Source: a virus
Strand: one strand, 5' to 3'
IMG/VR virus record: IMGVR_UViG_3300036846_001176
Location: 1 to 64,000 of that record
Length of the DNA stretch: 64,000 nucleotides
Of this stretch, positions 22,906 through 28,935 are shown one piece after another; position 1 is the first letter of the stretch, and every line of letters begins with the position of its first letter. The notes beneath the pieces are model-generated. The model saw nothing but the letters and a program-made list of their open reading frames with translations. It was not told where the DNA came from and ran no database searches. The position numbers and the translations under genes were made by a program.

Positions 22906-22964
22906 GCCTTTCGCCGGAGTACAGCCGGCTCTCTGCCGTGCTGCGTTGGTGCAGCACGAAAGGC
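22906..22964 (-). ncRNA. three-way-junction leader J
   Basis: Closing stem GCCTTTC/GAAAGGC, hairpin A GTGCTG/CAGCAC with loop CACCAACG, GGCAGAGAG, hairpin B GCCGG/CCGGC with loop CTGTACT. Canonical copy; GAAAGG is 7 nt from ATG. Confidence 0.85.
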
Positions 22965-22989
22965 GGGTTGACAGCTTTCGTAAATATAG

Positions 22990-23101
22990 AACATGATGAT
23001 GTGTCCTCGCCTGGCGAGGCAAGGCCTGTCCGGGCCAGACGCGGCGCGACTTGGCACGGCGCGGCAGGCTTGAGGAACCCCGCAGCTGTAGCCGCGGGGT
23101 T
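22990..23101 (+). repeat. GGC-pentamer element R5
   Basis: A degenerate ACATGATGATGT palindrome, about 65 bp of (NNGGC)n, and a terminal hairpin AACCCCGC/GCGGGGTT (23076-23101). The hairpin lacks the conserved loop and doubles as a terminator for 23116-23583. Confidence 0.55.
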
Positions 23102-23115
23102 CTTCGTTTGCGCGG

Positions 23116-23583
23116 TCAGCCGTGAAACGCTGCGTGGCGCAATTTTTCTAACAGACCTTCGGCGATTTGCGCTGTCAGCGCGGGGCATTCGCTGGTGGTC
23201 GCGTTCATGAGCAGCTTGGCCAGGACCTTGGCCTCGACCTCGGTGACCGGGAGCATGGTCGTGAGGTAGACTGGCGGCTCGATGGTGACCTGGCCGGCGA
23301 ACAAATAGTCCTCGGCGCCTGCATCTTCAGGCTTCATGCCTGATGCGTTGTCGAAGCAGTTTTCCAACACGCAATCAGCGGCCTCCGCCAACTCAGGCGA
23401 GAGCTCGATCGAGAGCGGCCAGGTGGCCGTGTCGGTCGCGTTGCCGATCAGTGTCTGGAGGTCATCGAGGTGCAGGGCGCGGTCGGCTTCTCCGTTGTCC
23501 GCCGCGACCTCGCTCATGCCTTCGGCCATGGAGCAGAACACCTTTGCGGCGCGAAGATCGGCGATCGTTAAGCTGTGGCTCAT
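23116..23583 (-). CDS. hypothetical protein, 155 aa
   Basis: Not recognised. Helical and acidic (LRAAKVFCSMAEGMSEVAAD; ELAEAADCVLENCFDNASG; VEAKVLAKLLMNATTSE). ATGA overlap with the upstream gene shows coupling. Ends at hairpin 23076-23101. Confidence 0.65.
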   Translation of the reverse strand: MSHSLTIADLRAAKVFCSMAEGMSEVAADNGEADRALHLDDLQTLIGNATDTATWPLSIELSPELAEAADCVLENCFDNASGMKPEDAGAEDYLFAGQVTIEPPVYLTTMLPVTEVEAKVLAKLLMNATTSECPALTAQIAEGLLEKLRHAAFHG

Positions 23584-23774
23584 GAGCAGTAGCCTTCGGC
23601 TACGAGCTCGATCACGACGGCGCGCCCGTCTGGGATACGCCGTTCGTGTGCTGATAGGCACTGTTCGAGCGCCTCGATGGCATCGAGGGCTCCGCTGGCT
23701 GCGTCATCTGCTGGACAACCAGGCTTAGGATGACAGAATTGCAGCAGCGTTCTGAGTGCGGTTTGGGGATCCAT
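23580..23774 (-). CDS. hypothetical protein, 64 aa
   Basis: Not recognised. Begins MDPQTALRTLLQFCHPKPG, helical middle (ASGALDAIEALEQCLSAHE). Start set by leader K; the stop overlaps the next start (ATGA). Confidence 0.6.
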   Translation of the reverse strand: MDPQTALRTLLQFCHPKPGCPADDAASGALDAIEALEQCLSAHERRIPDGRAVVIELVAEGYCS

Positions 23775-23780
23775 GTGGAT

Positions 23781-23838
23781 GCCTTTCGCCGGAGACAGCC
23801 GGCTCTCTGCCGTGGCGCGTTGGTGCGACACGAAAGGC
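23781..23838 (-). ncRNA. three-way-junction leader K
   Basis: Closing stem GCCTTTCG/CGAAAGGC, hairpin A with loop CACCAACG, GGCAGAGAG, hairpin B GCCGG/CCGGC with loop CTGTCT. Canonical copy. Confidence 0.85.
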
Positions 23839-23848
23839 ACAAACGAAA

Positions 23849-23879
23849 AGCCCCGCCTCGCAGAGGCGAGAACGGGGCT
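23849..23879 (-). terminator. rho-independent terminator
   Basis: Minus strand AGCCCCG/CGGGGCT with inner CTCG/CGAG, followed by TTTT. Ends 23898-24122. Confidence 0.8.
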
Positions 23880-23897
23880 GAGTTTCGTGTTTGACGG

Positions 23898-24122
23898 CTA
23901 GTGGGGCGGGGGTTCGCCGCGTGCCCAGCTAGCCAGCAAGGCGTAATGCGCAGCTCGGGCGGCTGCGATGATCCTTGGGTTTTCGGTGTGACCGGCGGCT
24001 CCGACGCGCGCCTTCGAGCTGCGGATCTTTTGACCCCAGCCCTTGAACTGCTTGTCGTAGTGACGGTCGTAGGCGGCGATCACGTCCCAAGGGCGACGTG
24101 TGTAGCCTCTAGCTCTTGGCAT
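23898..24122 (-). CDS. hypothetical basic protein, 74 aa
   Basis: Not recognised. Very basic (MPRARGYTRRPWDVIAAYDR; YDKQFKGWGQKIRSSKARVG). Promoter P5 and a degenerate leader lie upstream; AGGAGATAATA precedes the ATG. Confidence 0.65.
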   Translation of the reverse strand: MPRARGYTRRPWDVIAAYDRHYDKQFKGWGQKIRSSKARVGAAGHTENPRIIAAARAAHYALLASWARGEPPPH

Positions 24123-24169
24123 TATTATCTCCTGTGTGGCGGGGCATATTGATTATCTCCCTCGCCGTA

Positions 24170-24212
24170 CCGCGGTATCAGCCGCGGCTCTCATGCACCC
24201 GGATGGGTTGCA
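24170..24212 (-). promoter_or_regulatory. degenerate three-way-junction leader L
   Basis: Keeps hairpin A (TGCA-CCC/GGG-TGCA), a TGAGAG strand and hairpin B (CCGCGG/CCGCGG with CTGATA), but has no closing stem and lies about 50 nt from the ATG, so it cannot cover the ribosome site. Confidence 0.45.
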
Positions 24213-24217
24213 CATAG

Positions 24218-24247
24218 CATATATGGTAATAACTGAACACATTGCAA
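24218..24247 (-). promoter_or_regulatory. leftward promoter P5
   Basis: Minus strand TTGCAA, 18-bp spacer ending GTTATTACCA, TATATG. Drives 23898-24122. Confidence 0.6.
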
Positions 24248-24281
24248 TATACGCAATAAACCGACACCAGAAAAGCCGAAA

Positions 24282-24302
24282 ACCCCCTGGGGCACAGGGG
24301 GT
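24282..24302 (-). terminator. rho-independent terminator
   Basis: Minus strand ACCCCCT/AGGGGGT, then TTTTCGGCTTTT. Ends 24310-24609 and separates it from promoter P5. Confidence 0.85.
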
Positions 24303-24309
24303 CTTGGGG

Positions 24310-24609
24310 TTAGTAACAAACGTAATGTCCCCACCGGTTCCAGTAGCAATACTCGGGGGTGGAGGCAGCGCTGGCGGCAGCTGCGCCGACCAGGAGGACG
24401 CCGAGGGCGATGCCACCGATCGTCTTGGCGACGTTCGAGTTGGCTTCGTCCTGGTTGATTTTCTCTTGGATGGGCACAAGCTGGCAGGCTTGTTGGTTGC
24501 CGATGCCACAGGCGGTGCGGAGTTGTCCGAGCCGTTGGATGTTGGCTTCGCTCGCGCAGCCGGCGAGCATGGCAAGCACCAGCGCGAGGCTGATGGTTTT
24601 CTTAAACAT
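24310..24609 (-). CDS. small lipoprotein, 99 aa
   Basis: Signal peptide MFKKTISLALVLAMLAGCAS with lipobox LAGC (Cys about 18). A second hydrophobic, Gly/Ala-rich segment lies at about residues 62-84 (IGGIALGVLLVGAAAASAAS), then an aromatic end. Exported and lipid-anchored; candidate superinfection-exclusion protein or outer-membrane spanin, though spanins are normally Pro-rich and sit near lysis genes, which this does not. Confidence 0.75.
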   Translation of the reverse strand: MFKKTISLALVLAMLAGCASEANIQRLGQLRTACGIGNQQACQLVPIQEKINQDEANSNVAKTIGGIALGVLLVGAAAASAASTPEYCYWNRWGHYVCY

Positions 24610-24616
24610 GTGGAAT

Positions 24617-24669
24617 GCTTTCTACGCCCAAACAGGGACGCTCTCTGCCCCGTTGGATGTTCGGGGAAG
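24617..24669 (-). ncRNA. three-way-junction leader M
   Basis: Hairpin A CCCCG/CGGGG, GGCAGAGAG, hairpin B GTCCC/GGGC with loop TGTTT; the closing stem is weak (CTT/AAG). Precedes the lipoprotein gene. Confidence 0.6.
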
Positions 24670-24691
24670 TTAATTGACGATGATGGAAAAT

Positions 24692-24790
24692 GGCACATAC
24701 AATGCTGTGCTATGGCATGGCTTGGCAACGCCGGCCATGGCACGGCAGGGCAGGCATGGCATCCCGCGGCGACGGTTCACCGGCCGCGGG
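24692..24790 (+). repeat. GGC-pentamer element R6
   Basis: Palindrome GGCACA...TGTGC (24692-24710), about 50 bp of (NNGGC)n, then hairpin CCCGCGG/CCGCGGG (24763-24790) with loop CGACGGTTCACCGG. Sits between an orphan leader and the lipoprotein leader. Confidence 0.75.
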
Positions 24791-24800
24791 GTCACTCTGT

Positions 24801-24858
24801 GCTTTCACGCCCGAACAGGGGCGTTCTCTGCCCTCCGGCGTTGGTGCTGGAGGAAAGC
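24801..24858 (-). ncRNA. orphan three-way-junction leader N
   Basis: A canonical copy (closing stem GCTTTC/GAAAGC, hairpin A CTCC-loop-GGAGG, GGCAGAGAA, hairpin B GCCCC/GGGC with TGTTC) but no start codon follows. Element R6 begins 11 nt downstream, so the gene it controlled seems to have been lost or replaced. Confidence 0.75.
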
Positions 24859-24863
24859 CACCC

Positions 24864-25067
24864 TTAACGGGTGGTCGTCTTGCTTGGCGGGAACAGGTCC
24901 GGCCTGGCAGCGGCCAGGTCGCGGAGTGCCCGCACGATTGCGTTGCCAACGCGGACCGAGGGGACTTCGAGGTCAAACATTCCGTCGTAACCGGAGCACT
25001 TGACGCGGTAGCCCGTCGGCCTGATGCCGATGAGGCTGATCAGGTTGGCGATTTCGCGCTTGTTCAT
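24864..25067 (-). CDS. hypothetical protein, 67 aa
   Basis: Not recognised. MNKREIANLISLIGIRPTGY at the start, then FDLEVPSVRVGNAIVRALRD. ATGA overlap with the upstream gene. Confidence 0.6.
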   Translation of the reverse strand: MNKREIANLISLIGIRPTGYRVKCSGYDGMFDLEVPSVRVGNAIVRALRDLAAARPDLFPPSKTTTR

Positions 25068-25378
25068 TTGCGCGCCTTGAGGATTTCTTGGACGTTGGCG
25101 TCCAGGTCGTCCATGACCTTTTGTGTTGCCGCCCGCAAGTCCGTTTTGAACTTGTCGAGGAAGGCTTGGTCGATGTGGAATGGGTTCTTGGGTTCGTCAA
25201 CGATCTCGTTGACGTCGGTCGCCTCATCGTAAGTGGCGACCAGGTGCTTCTGCATGAACTCGTGATCCTCAGTGAATTCTTCGAGGGTCTCGCGTGCAGA
25301 GGCGGTGACGAGGTCTGGCGCGTCTATGGTGAAGACGTGCACATGGACGGTGTTAACCGTGACCTTGAACTTTGGCAT
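25064..25378 (-). CDS. hypothetical protein, 104 aa
   Basis: Not recognised. A beta-strand start (MPKFKVTVNTVHVHVFTIDA), then an acidic helical region and a basic coiled end (KTDLRAATQKVMDDLDANVQ). Preceded by leader O. Confidence 0.65.
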   Translation of the reverse strand: MPKFKVTVNTVHVHVFTIDAPDLVTASARETLEEFTEDHEFMQKHLVATYDEATDVNEIVDEPKNPFHIDQAFLDKFKTDLRAATQKVMDDLDANVQEILKARK

Positions 25379-25384
25379 TGTGTA

Positions 25385-25437
25385 GCCTTTCGCATCCTAT
25401 CAGGGATGCACTCTGCCGGATCGGTGATCCGAAAGGC
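25385..25437 (-). ncRNA. three-way-junction leader O
   Basis: Closing stem GCCTTTC/GAAAGGC, hairpin A GGATC/GATCC, GGCAGAG, hairpin B GCATCC/GGATGC with loop CTGATA. The hairpin B stem is unlike the CCGG type, a good covariation case. Confidence 0.85.
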
Positions 25438-25443
25438 GCCCGC

Positions 25444-25629
25444 TCAATGAACGGGCTGCTCGTAAAACCATTTACCGGTTTGTCCCGAGCTGAGGGTGAA
25501 TACACCGGAGCGCTGGTTGTTGTTGATCTGCGCCTCGATGGTGGCTCGCATTTCTGCGATCTCCTCGACATCCTCGCCATCGACAGTGTCGACTTCGATG
25601 ATGATGGATAGAGGGTGAGTTTCGTGCAT
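25444..25629 (-). CDS. hypothetical protein, 61 aa
   Basis: Not recognised. IIIEVDTVDGEDVEEIAEMR is an acidic strand-helix unit; the C-terminus is beta-like (SGVFTLSSGQTGKWFYEQ). Preceded by leader P. Confidence 0.6.
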   Translation of the reverse strand: MHETHPLSIIIEVDTVDGEDVEEIAEMRATIEAQINNNQRSGVFTLSSGQTGKWFYEQPVH

Positions 25630-25636
25630 GGTTGGT

Positions 25637-25698
25637 GCCTTTCGCATCCATGAGTAGGGATGCTTTCTACCCGCCAGCGTTGGTGCTGGCGGAAAGGC
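25637..25698 (-). ncRNA. three-way-junction leader P
   Basis: Closing stem GCCTTTC/GAAAGGC, hairpin A CCGCCAG/CTGGCGG with loop CACCAACG, junction GGTAGAAAG (diverged), hairpin B GCATCC/GGATGC with loop CTACTCAT. Confidence 0.8.
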
Positions 25699-25704
25699 GC
25701 CCGC

Positions 25705-25932
25705 TTATTCAGCGGGCCGTAGTTTGCGATCCTCCGTTTCGATCACATTGGCCATAAGCCGGTTGGCTTCGGCCACCCCGGCATTCCACGCGTCCTGTCG
25801 CGTTGGATGCAGGCCAGGCATGTAATGGCCGATGGCTCGGGTGCGGGGATTGCTTAATGAAACAACAACGATGAAGCCTTCGCCGCGCCGCTCGACGCGG
25901 ATCGTGGCAACCAGGCTGTCGGTATCGCTCAT
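25705..25932 (-). CDS. hypothetical protein, 75 aa
   Basis: Not recognised. A beta start (SLVATIRVERRGEGFIVVVS), then a helix (QDAWNAGVAEANRLMANVIE). Preceded by leader Q. Confidence 0.6.
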   Translation of the reverse strand: MSDTDSLVATIRVERRGEGFIVVVSLSNPRTRAIGHYMPGLHPTRQDAWNAGVAEANRLMANVIETEDRKLRPAE

Positions 25933-25939
25933 GGTGTTT

Positions 25940-25997
25940 CCTTTCACGACCAGACAGGGTCGCTCTCTGCCACGCAGCGTTGGTGCTGCGTGAAAGG
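25940..25997 (-). ncRNA. three-way-junction leader Q
   Basis: Closing stem CCTTTCAC/GTGAAAGG, hairpin A CACGCAG/CTGCGTG with loop CACCAACG, GGCAGAGAG, hairpin B CGACC/GGTCG with loop CTGTCT. Confidence 0.85.
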
Positions 25998-26005
25998 CGC
26001 CCGCG

Positions 26006-26245
26006 CTAGGCGGGCTGGTCGTCGGTAAATTCGGCCTCCCAGCTTGACGCGGCGAGATAGGACAGACGTGCCCCCGCAATCGCGAGGTCTCTGTTGGCCA
26101 TCTTCGTCGAGAAAAGAATGATGTGACCGGTATCGTGGTCGACTATGCAAATGACGACGCCGGCGTTTGTCGGCACCTCCGCGACGGCGCTCTCAAGCAG
26201 ATGCTTGGGGCTCGTCCATTTGCCGCGGATGGGTTCAACACTCAT
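26006..26245 (-). CDS. hypothetical protein, 79 aa
   Basis: Not recognised. ESAVAEVPTNAGVVICIVDH and GHIILFSTKM look like two strand pairs; a helix follows (RDLAIAGARLSYLAAS). Preceded by leader R. Confidence 0.6.
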   Translation of the reverse strand: MSVEPIRGKWTSPKHLLESAVAEVPTNAGVVICIVDHDTGHIILFSTKMANRDLAIAGARLSYLAASSWEAEFTDDQPA

Positions 26246-26252
26246 AGTGTTT

Positions 26253-26309
26253 CCTTTCACGACCAGACAGGGTCGATCTCTGCCCCTCAGCGTTGATGCG
26301 AGGGATAGG
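26253..26309 (-). ncRNA. three-way-junction leader R
   Basis: Closing stem reduced (CCT/AGG), hairpin A around CATCAACG, GGCAGAGA, hairpin B CGACC/GGTCG with loop CTGTCT, identical to leader Q in hairpin B, suggesting a recent duplication of the leader. Confidence 0.7.
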
Positions 26310-26361
26310 CGCCACGCCCGTTTCAGTCCGCTGTGCGGAGTACTTCGGTGCGTGGCACTTG

Positions 26362-26448
26362 CTACATGTAATAATCAGCGACCAAGCAACCGGCGATGAG
26401 CACCCAGGCCCACCACGGAAAACTTAGCGCGGTTGCGAAGAAGACCAT
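26362..26448 (-). CDS. tiny membrane peptide, 28 aa
   Basis: ATG preceded by AAAGGAGG at ideal spacing. The peptide is one Trp/Phe-rich transmembrane helix (PWWAWVLIAGCLVADYY). No three-way-junction leader. Sits between terminator 26481-26517 and leader R. Role unknown; toxin-like or inner-membrane modulator is possible. Confidence 0.6.
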   Translation of the reverse strand: MVFFATALSFPWWAWVLIAGCLVADYYM

Positions 26449-26480
26449 CTGGTCCTCCTTTCGCTTGAGGTGAAATGACA

Positions 26481-26517
26481 AACGCCCCAACCCCTTCTTA
26501 TTCAGGGTTGGGGCGTT
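26481..26517 (-). terminator. rho-independent terminator
   Basis: Perfect 13-bp stem AACGCCCCAACCC/GGGTTGGGGCGTT with an 11-nt loop, 6 nt past the stop of 26524-26841. Symmetrical, and TTTGTCATTT follows on the minus strand. Confidence 0.85.
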
Positions 26518-26523
26518 CGTGTG

Positions 26524-26841
26524 TTACGCAGCTGCTGCGGCAGGGTGCTCGGAGTTGGCCTGTGAGGCACGCTGTGCGTCCCGGGCCTTCTTGAACTCCT
26601 CGAACTCACGCTTTTCGGCGTCCTGATCGGCAGCAGCTTCCCGCCAAGTGCGGCGGACGTAGTCGGTGGTCGACGAAGTCGCATTCGAGACGAGACCGAC
26701 GAGCTTGACCGCACCGTAAACGGTGCCGCCAATCACGACGGCGCCGGCCACCCAAGTGGTGGCGCGGCCAACGTCCTTAAGACCTTGCTCGAACCCCCAG
26801 CTAGCAGCGCTGCTGACGGTCGAAGTGACGTAATCGAACAT
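26524..26841 (-). CDS. membrane-anchored protein, 105 aa
   Basis: Not recognised. Residues about 28-55 (ATTWVAGAVVIGGTVYGAVK and following) form one transmembrane segment. The C-terminal half is a highly charged helix (TWREAAADQDAEKREFEEFK), then an Ala tail. Expressed from P6. Confidence 0.65.
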   Translation of the reverse strand: MFDYVTSTVSSAASWGFEQGLKDVGRATTWVAGAVVIGGTVYGAVKLVGLVSNATSSTTDYVRRTWREAAADQDAEKREFEEFKKARDAQRASQANSEHPAAAAA

Positions 26842-26849
26842 TTGGTAGT

Positions 26850-26921
26850 CCTTTCTGATTTCGCCGGATTGATGGAGCCCGGCATGTCTCCCTCACCGAT
26901 CTGGCATTTTGCCTCGGTGAG
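26850..26921 (-). promoter_or_regulatory. reduced leader S
   Basis: Hairpin A CTCACCGA/TCGGTGAG, GGAGACAT, hairpin B GCCGG/CCGGC, then AGAAAGGAC. The closing stem is missing because transcription from P6 should begin about at hairpin A. Confidence 0.5.
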
Positions 26922-26927
26922 ATATCA

Positions 26928-26982
26928 GATATATAGGGATTTGTAACGAAATTACAATGGTTTATGCAACGAAACGTTGCAT
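26928..26982 (-). promoter_or_regulatory. leftward promoter P6 with upstream palindrome
   Basis: Minus strand TTGTAA, 18-bp spacer ending CAAATCCCTA, TATATC (26928-26957). Just upstream of the -35 is ATGCAACG/CGTTGCAT with a 3-nt spacer (26964-26982), a probable operator. Confidence 0.6.
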
Positions 26983-27039
26983 TTTCAATGATTTATGCCT
27001 CGCCGGCCCTGCTTATGCTGCAGAGCCGGTTACGGGCGT

Positions 27040-27447
27040 TCAGTGCCCGTTCGACGCGTGATAAAGGTTGCGCAGTGCGCAGCGCAGCCGAAAACGCTGT
27101 TCTGCAGGCACAGCCTCGTTGAGGGTGAGGTTGATGGCGCTGCGGAATGCGTCTCTCCTGGTTCGCAGGAATTCGATGATGTCCACGGGGAAATCATCCT
27201 CGGCCAGCAGGGCGCACAGCACAGTGTCATTGCGTGCGTTGCGCGCTTTCCGCGTCGAGCGGATGTTGTTGATAACCGCGCGACCTTCCTCCTGCGCCAG
27301 CTGGTAGCCGGCGGTGATCACGATGGCTGCTCCGACAATTCCGGCGGCTTTCGCCATATTGCCGAGCGTCGGTGCCATCGCTGACCTTGAGGAGCTGTAA
27401 AGCCCGCTCGAAGGGTGTCGCAACGTATCCTGCATGGTAAAGCTCAT
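27040..27447 (-). CDS. hypothetical protein, 135 aa
   Basis: Not recognised. One hydrophobic helix (MAKAAGIVGAAIVITAGYQL, about residues 31-50) and a basic/acidic helical C-terminal part (RFRLRCALRNLYHASNGH end). Resembles 26524-26841 in layout. Preceded by leader T. Confidence 0.65.
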   Translation of the reverse strand: MSFTMQDTLRHPSSGLYSSSRSAMAPTLGNMAKAAGIVGAAIVITAGYQLAQEEGRAVINNIRSTRKARNARNDTVLCALLAEDDFPVDIIEFLRTRRDAFRSAINLTLNEAVPAEQRFRLRCALRNLYHASNGH

Positions 27448-27458
27448 TGAGCTTTCCT

Positions 27459-27517
27459 TCCTTTCACCGGAGACAGCCGGTTCTCTGCCGTGCCGCGGGG
27501 ATCGCGACACGAAAGGA
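27459..27517 (-). ncRNA. three-way-junction leader T
   Basis: Closing stem TCCTTTC/GAAAGGA, hairpin A around GTCGCGATCCCCGCGGCAC, GGCAGAGAA, hairpin B CCGGC/CCGG with loop TGTCT. Confidence 0.8.
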
Positions 27518-27562
27518 TGTGGGGTTGGTTGAATGGGCCTCGGCCTGGACCGAGGCCACCAT

Positions 27563-27769
27563 TCAATATCGATAGCACCACCCATCATGGCCGGATTGAA
27601 AGCCATGAGGGCATGATGTGTAGTTTTGTGGCCTGCTCTGATCTTGCTGGCGGGCGGCGTTGTGCATTTCCATCTGGGTGATCATCAGCGCGAAAAACGC
27701 GATGACCGCTATCGATGGAAGGCCGACGACCACCATCAGAACGATCTGCAGTGGTGAAAACTTGCGCAT
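27563..27769 (-). CDS. small membrane protein, 68 aa
   Basis: One N-terminal transmembrane helix (LQIVLMVVVGLPSIAVIAFF), then a hydrophilic part with two Cys (SCPHGF...GWCYRY) that could form a disulfide outside the cytoplasm. Function unknown. Preceded by leader U. Confidence 0.65.
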   Translation of the reverse strand: MRKFSPLQIVLMVVVGLPSIAVIAFFALMITQMEMHNAARQQDQSRPQNYTSCPHGFQSGHDGWCYRY

Positions 27770-27774
27770 GTGAG

Positions 27775-27835
27775 TGCCTTTCACGCCCATGATGGGCGCT
27801 TTCTACCCGGTCAGCGGGATGCTGCCGGAAAGGCA
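27775..27835 (-). ncRNA. three-way-junction leader U
   Basis: Closing stem TGCCTTTC/GAAAGGCA, hairpin A CCGGCAG/CCGG-type, junction GGTAGAAAG, hairpin B GCCCA/TGGGC with loop TCA. GAAAGG is 7 nt from ATG. Confidence 0.8.
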
Positions 27836-27891
27836 TTGGGGTGCGAGACGGTCCAGACGTACTGGACCGCTCGATGGGATGCCGGACGCCC

Positions 27892-28137
27892 CTACTCCCT
27901 TCGCGAGCGCCGGTCGTGATTGTCCGTGATGAAGTACTGGCCGATCCGTCGGCCAGCGATGTTCAAAGGGCCGCCTCCGGTCGGTATTCCGCCGGCGGCC
28001 AAGGCCCCGCTCACTCTGTCAGCGAACTCGCCGTCAAACACCAGCCTCACGGAGGCGGTGGAGTTTCTCGGGCGTACGACGACTTCCACGTGACGATGGT
28101 CGTTCGCCGGTGGGGCGTATTGTGGGGATCTGGGCAT
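27892..28137 (-). CDS. hypothetical protein, 81 aa
   Basis: Not recognised. HRHVEVVVRPRNSTASVRLV and FDGEFADRVSGALAAGGIPT suggest a small beta domain. It has a plain leader: strong AGGAGG and a short GGTTTC/GAAACC hairpin. First gene after promoter P7. Confidence 0.65.
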   Translation of the reverse strand: MPRSPQYAPPANDHRHVEVVVRPRNSTASVRLVFDGEFADRVSGALAAGGIPTGGGPLNIAGRRIGQYFITDNHDRRSRRE

Positions 28138-28250
28138 GGTGCCCTCCTGTGTATGATTTCGCGGTTTCCGAGAGAAACCTGCTGAACTCGCCCCTGGTTG
28201 GTTAACGACTGCGTCTCAGTCGAAGGGCTATCGGCACAGGATATGCTTCT

Positions 28251-28281
28251 CATATATGGGGATTTTGTTGCATAAATACAA
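28251..28281 (-). promoter_or_regulatory. leftward promoter P7
   Basis: Minus strand TTGTAT, 19-bp spacer ending AAAATCCCCA, TATATG. Placed just after the terminator of 28314-28559. Confidence 0.7.
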
Positions 28282-28285
28282 GCAA

Positions 28286-28309
28286 AGGGCGCCCCCGTGA
28301 GGGCGCCCT
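28286..28309 (-). terminator. rho-independent terminator
   Basis: Minus strand AGGGCGCCC/GGGCGCCCT, 9 bp, followed by TTTGCTTGTATTT. Ends 28314-28559. Confidence 0.8.
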
Positions 28310-28313
28310 CGTC

Positions 28314-28559
28314 CTACTCGACCGTTGGCTCACCAACCGCCCTGGCAATCGCGTTGTGCAGCTCCTTCGGGTCGCCGATATCGACAACGACGACCCCCTC
28401 TGGGGGTGCAGCGTCGGCACCGGTGATGGTGTATCCGTTGGTGTGGAGCAGGCTGGTGATCGCCTCGAGCTTGTTGATCAGCTGGATCTTGCCGTTCAGC
28501 AGATCCTGGATGGTGGTCACGATGAGATGGTCGTCCATTGGGACGATCGGGTTCTTCAT
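28314..28559 (-). CDS. hypothetical protein, 81 aa
   Basis: Not recognised. Helical start (LIVTTIQDLLNGKIQLINKL), then VVVVDIGDPKELHNAIARAV. ATGA overlap with the upstream gene. Confidence 0.65.
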   Translation of the reverse strand: MKNPIVPMDDHLIVTTIQDLLNGKIQLINKLEAITSLLHTNGYTITGADAAPPEGVVVVDIGDPKELHNAIARAVGEPTVE

Positions 28560-28834
28560 GTGGGTTTCTCCTTGGACTTGCCGCGCTTGGGCCGGCGGTC
28601 GGCCGGATCGTCGTTGCGCCAGTGGGTCTTCCAGTTGCCGATCGTCTGGTGCTTGAACGTGATCGGACCGGACAGTTCGGCCGCACTGATCTTGCCGATG
28701 ATGCGCGCCAGGACTTGGACCATCATGGGTCCGAAGTTCTTGCCCTGGAATACCTCGTTCTCGCAGTCGACGTAGACGGTGAAGCGCTTGCGCTCCTCCC
28801 CCTCGGGCGGCGTGTCCTTGTGTTTTTTGGGCAT
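28556..28834 (-). CDS. hypothetical protein, 92 aa
   Basis: Not recognised. Basic ends (MPKKHKDTPPEGEERKR and RPKRGKSKEKPT), a central alpha/beta part (FTVYVDCENEVFQGKNFGPM). AAGGAAA precedes the ATG. Promoter P8 lies upstream, back to back with the rightward terminase gene. Confidence 0.65.
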   Translation of the reverse strand: MPKKHKDTPPEGEERKRFTVYVDCENEVFQGKNFGPMMVQVLARIIGKISAAELSGPITFKHQTIGNWKTHWRNDDPADRRPKRGKSKEKPT

Positions 28835-28904
28835 GAGGATTTCCTTATGAAAAGCGCCCGGCCGCGAACGGTCCAGGCGCTGGGTGCCGAGTATTCGGCA
28901 CAGC

Positions 28905-28935
28905 ATAATATGGTGATTAAACCGGTGGATCGCAA
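28905..28935 (-). promoter_or_regulatory. leftward promoter P8
   Basis: Minus strand TTGCGA, 19-bp spacer ending TTTAATCACCA, TATTAT. A GTGCCGA/TCGGCAC palindrome (28884-28902) sits just downstream. Its -35 touches the start codon of the divergent small-terminase-like gene. Confidence 0.6.

Noticed and set aside
2126-27835. CRISPR array
   Set aside because: Repeats are far apart, differ in sequence, and each precedes a gene; the pentamer arrays have no spacer structure.
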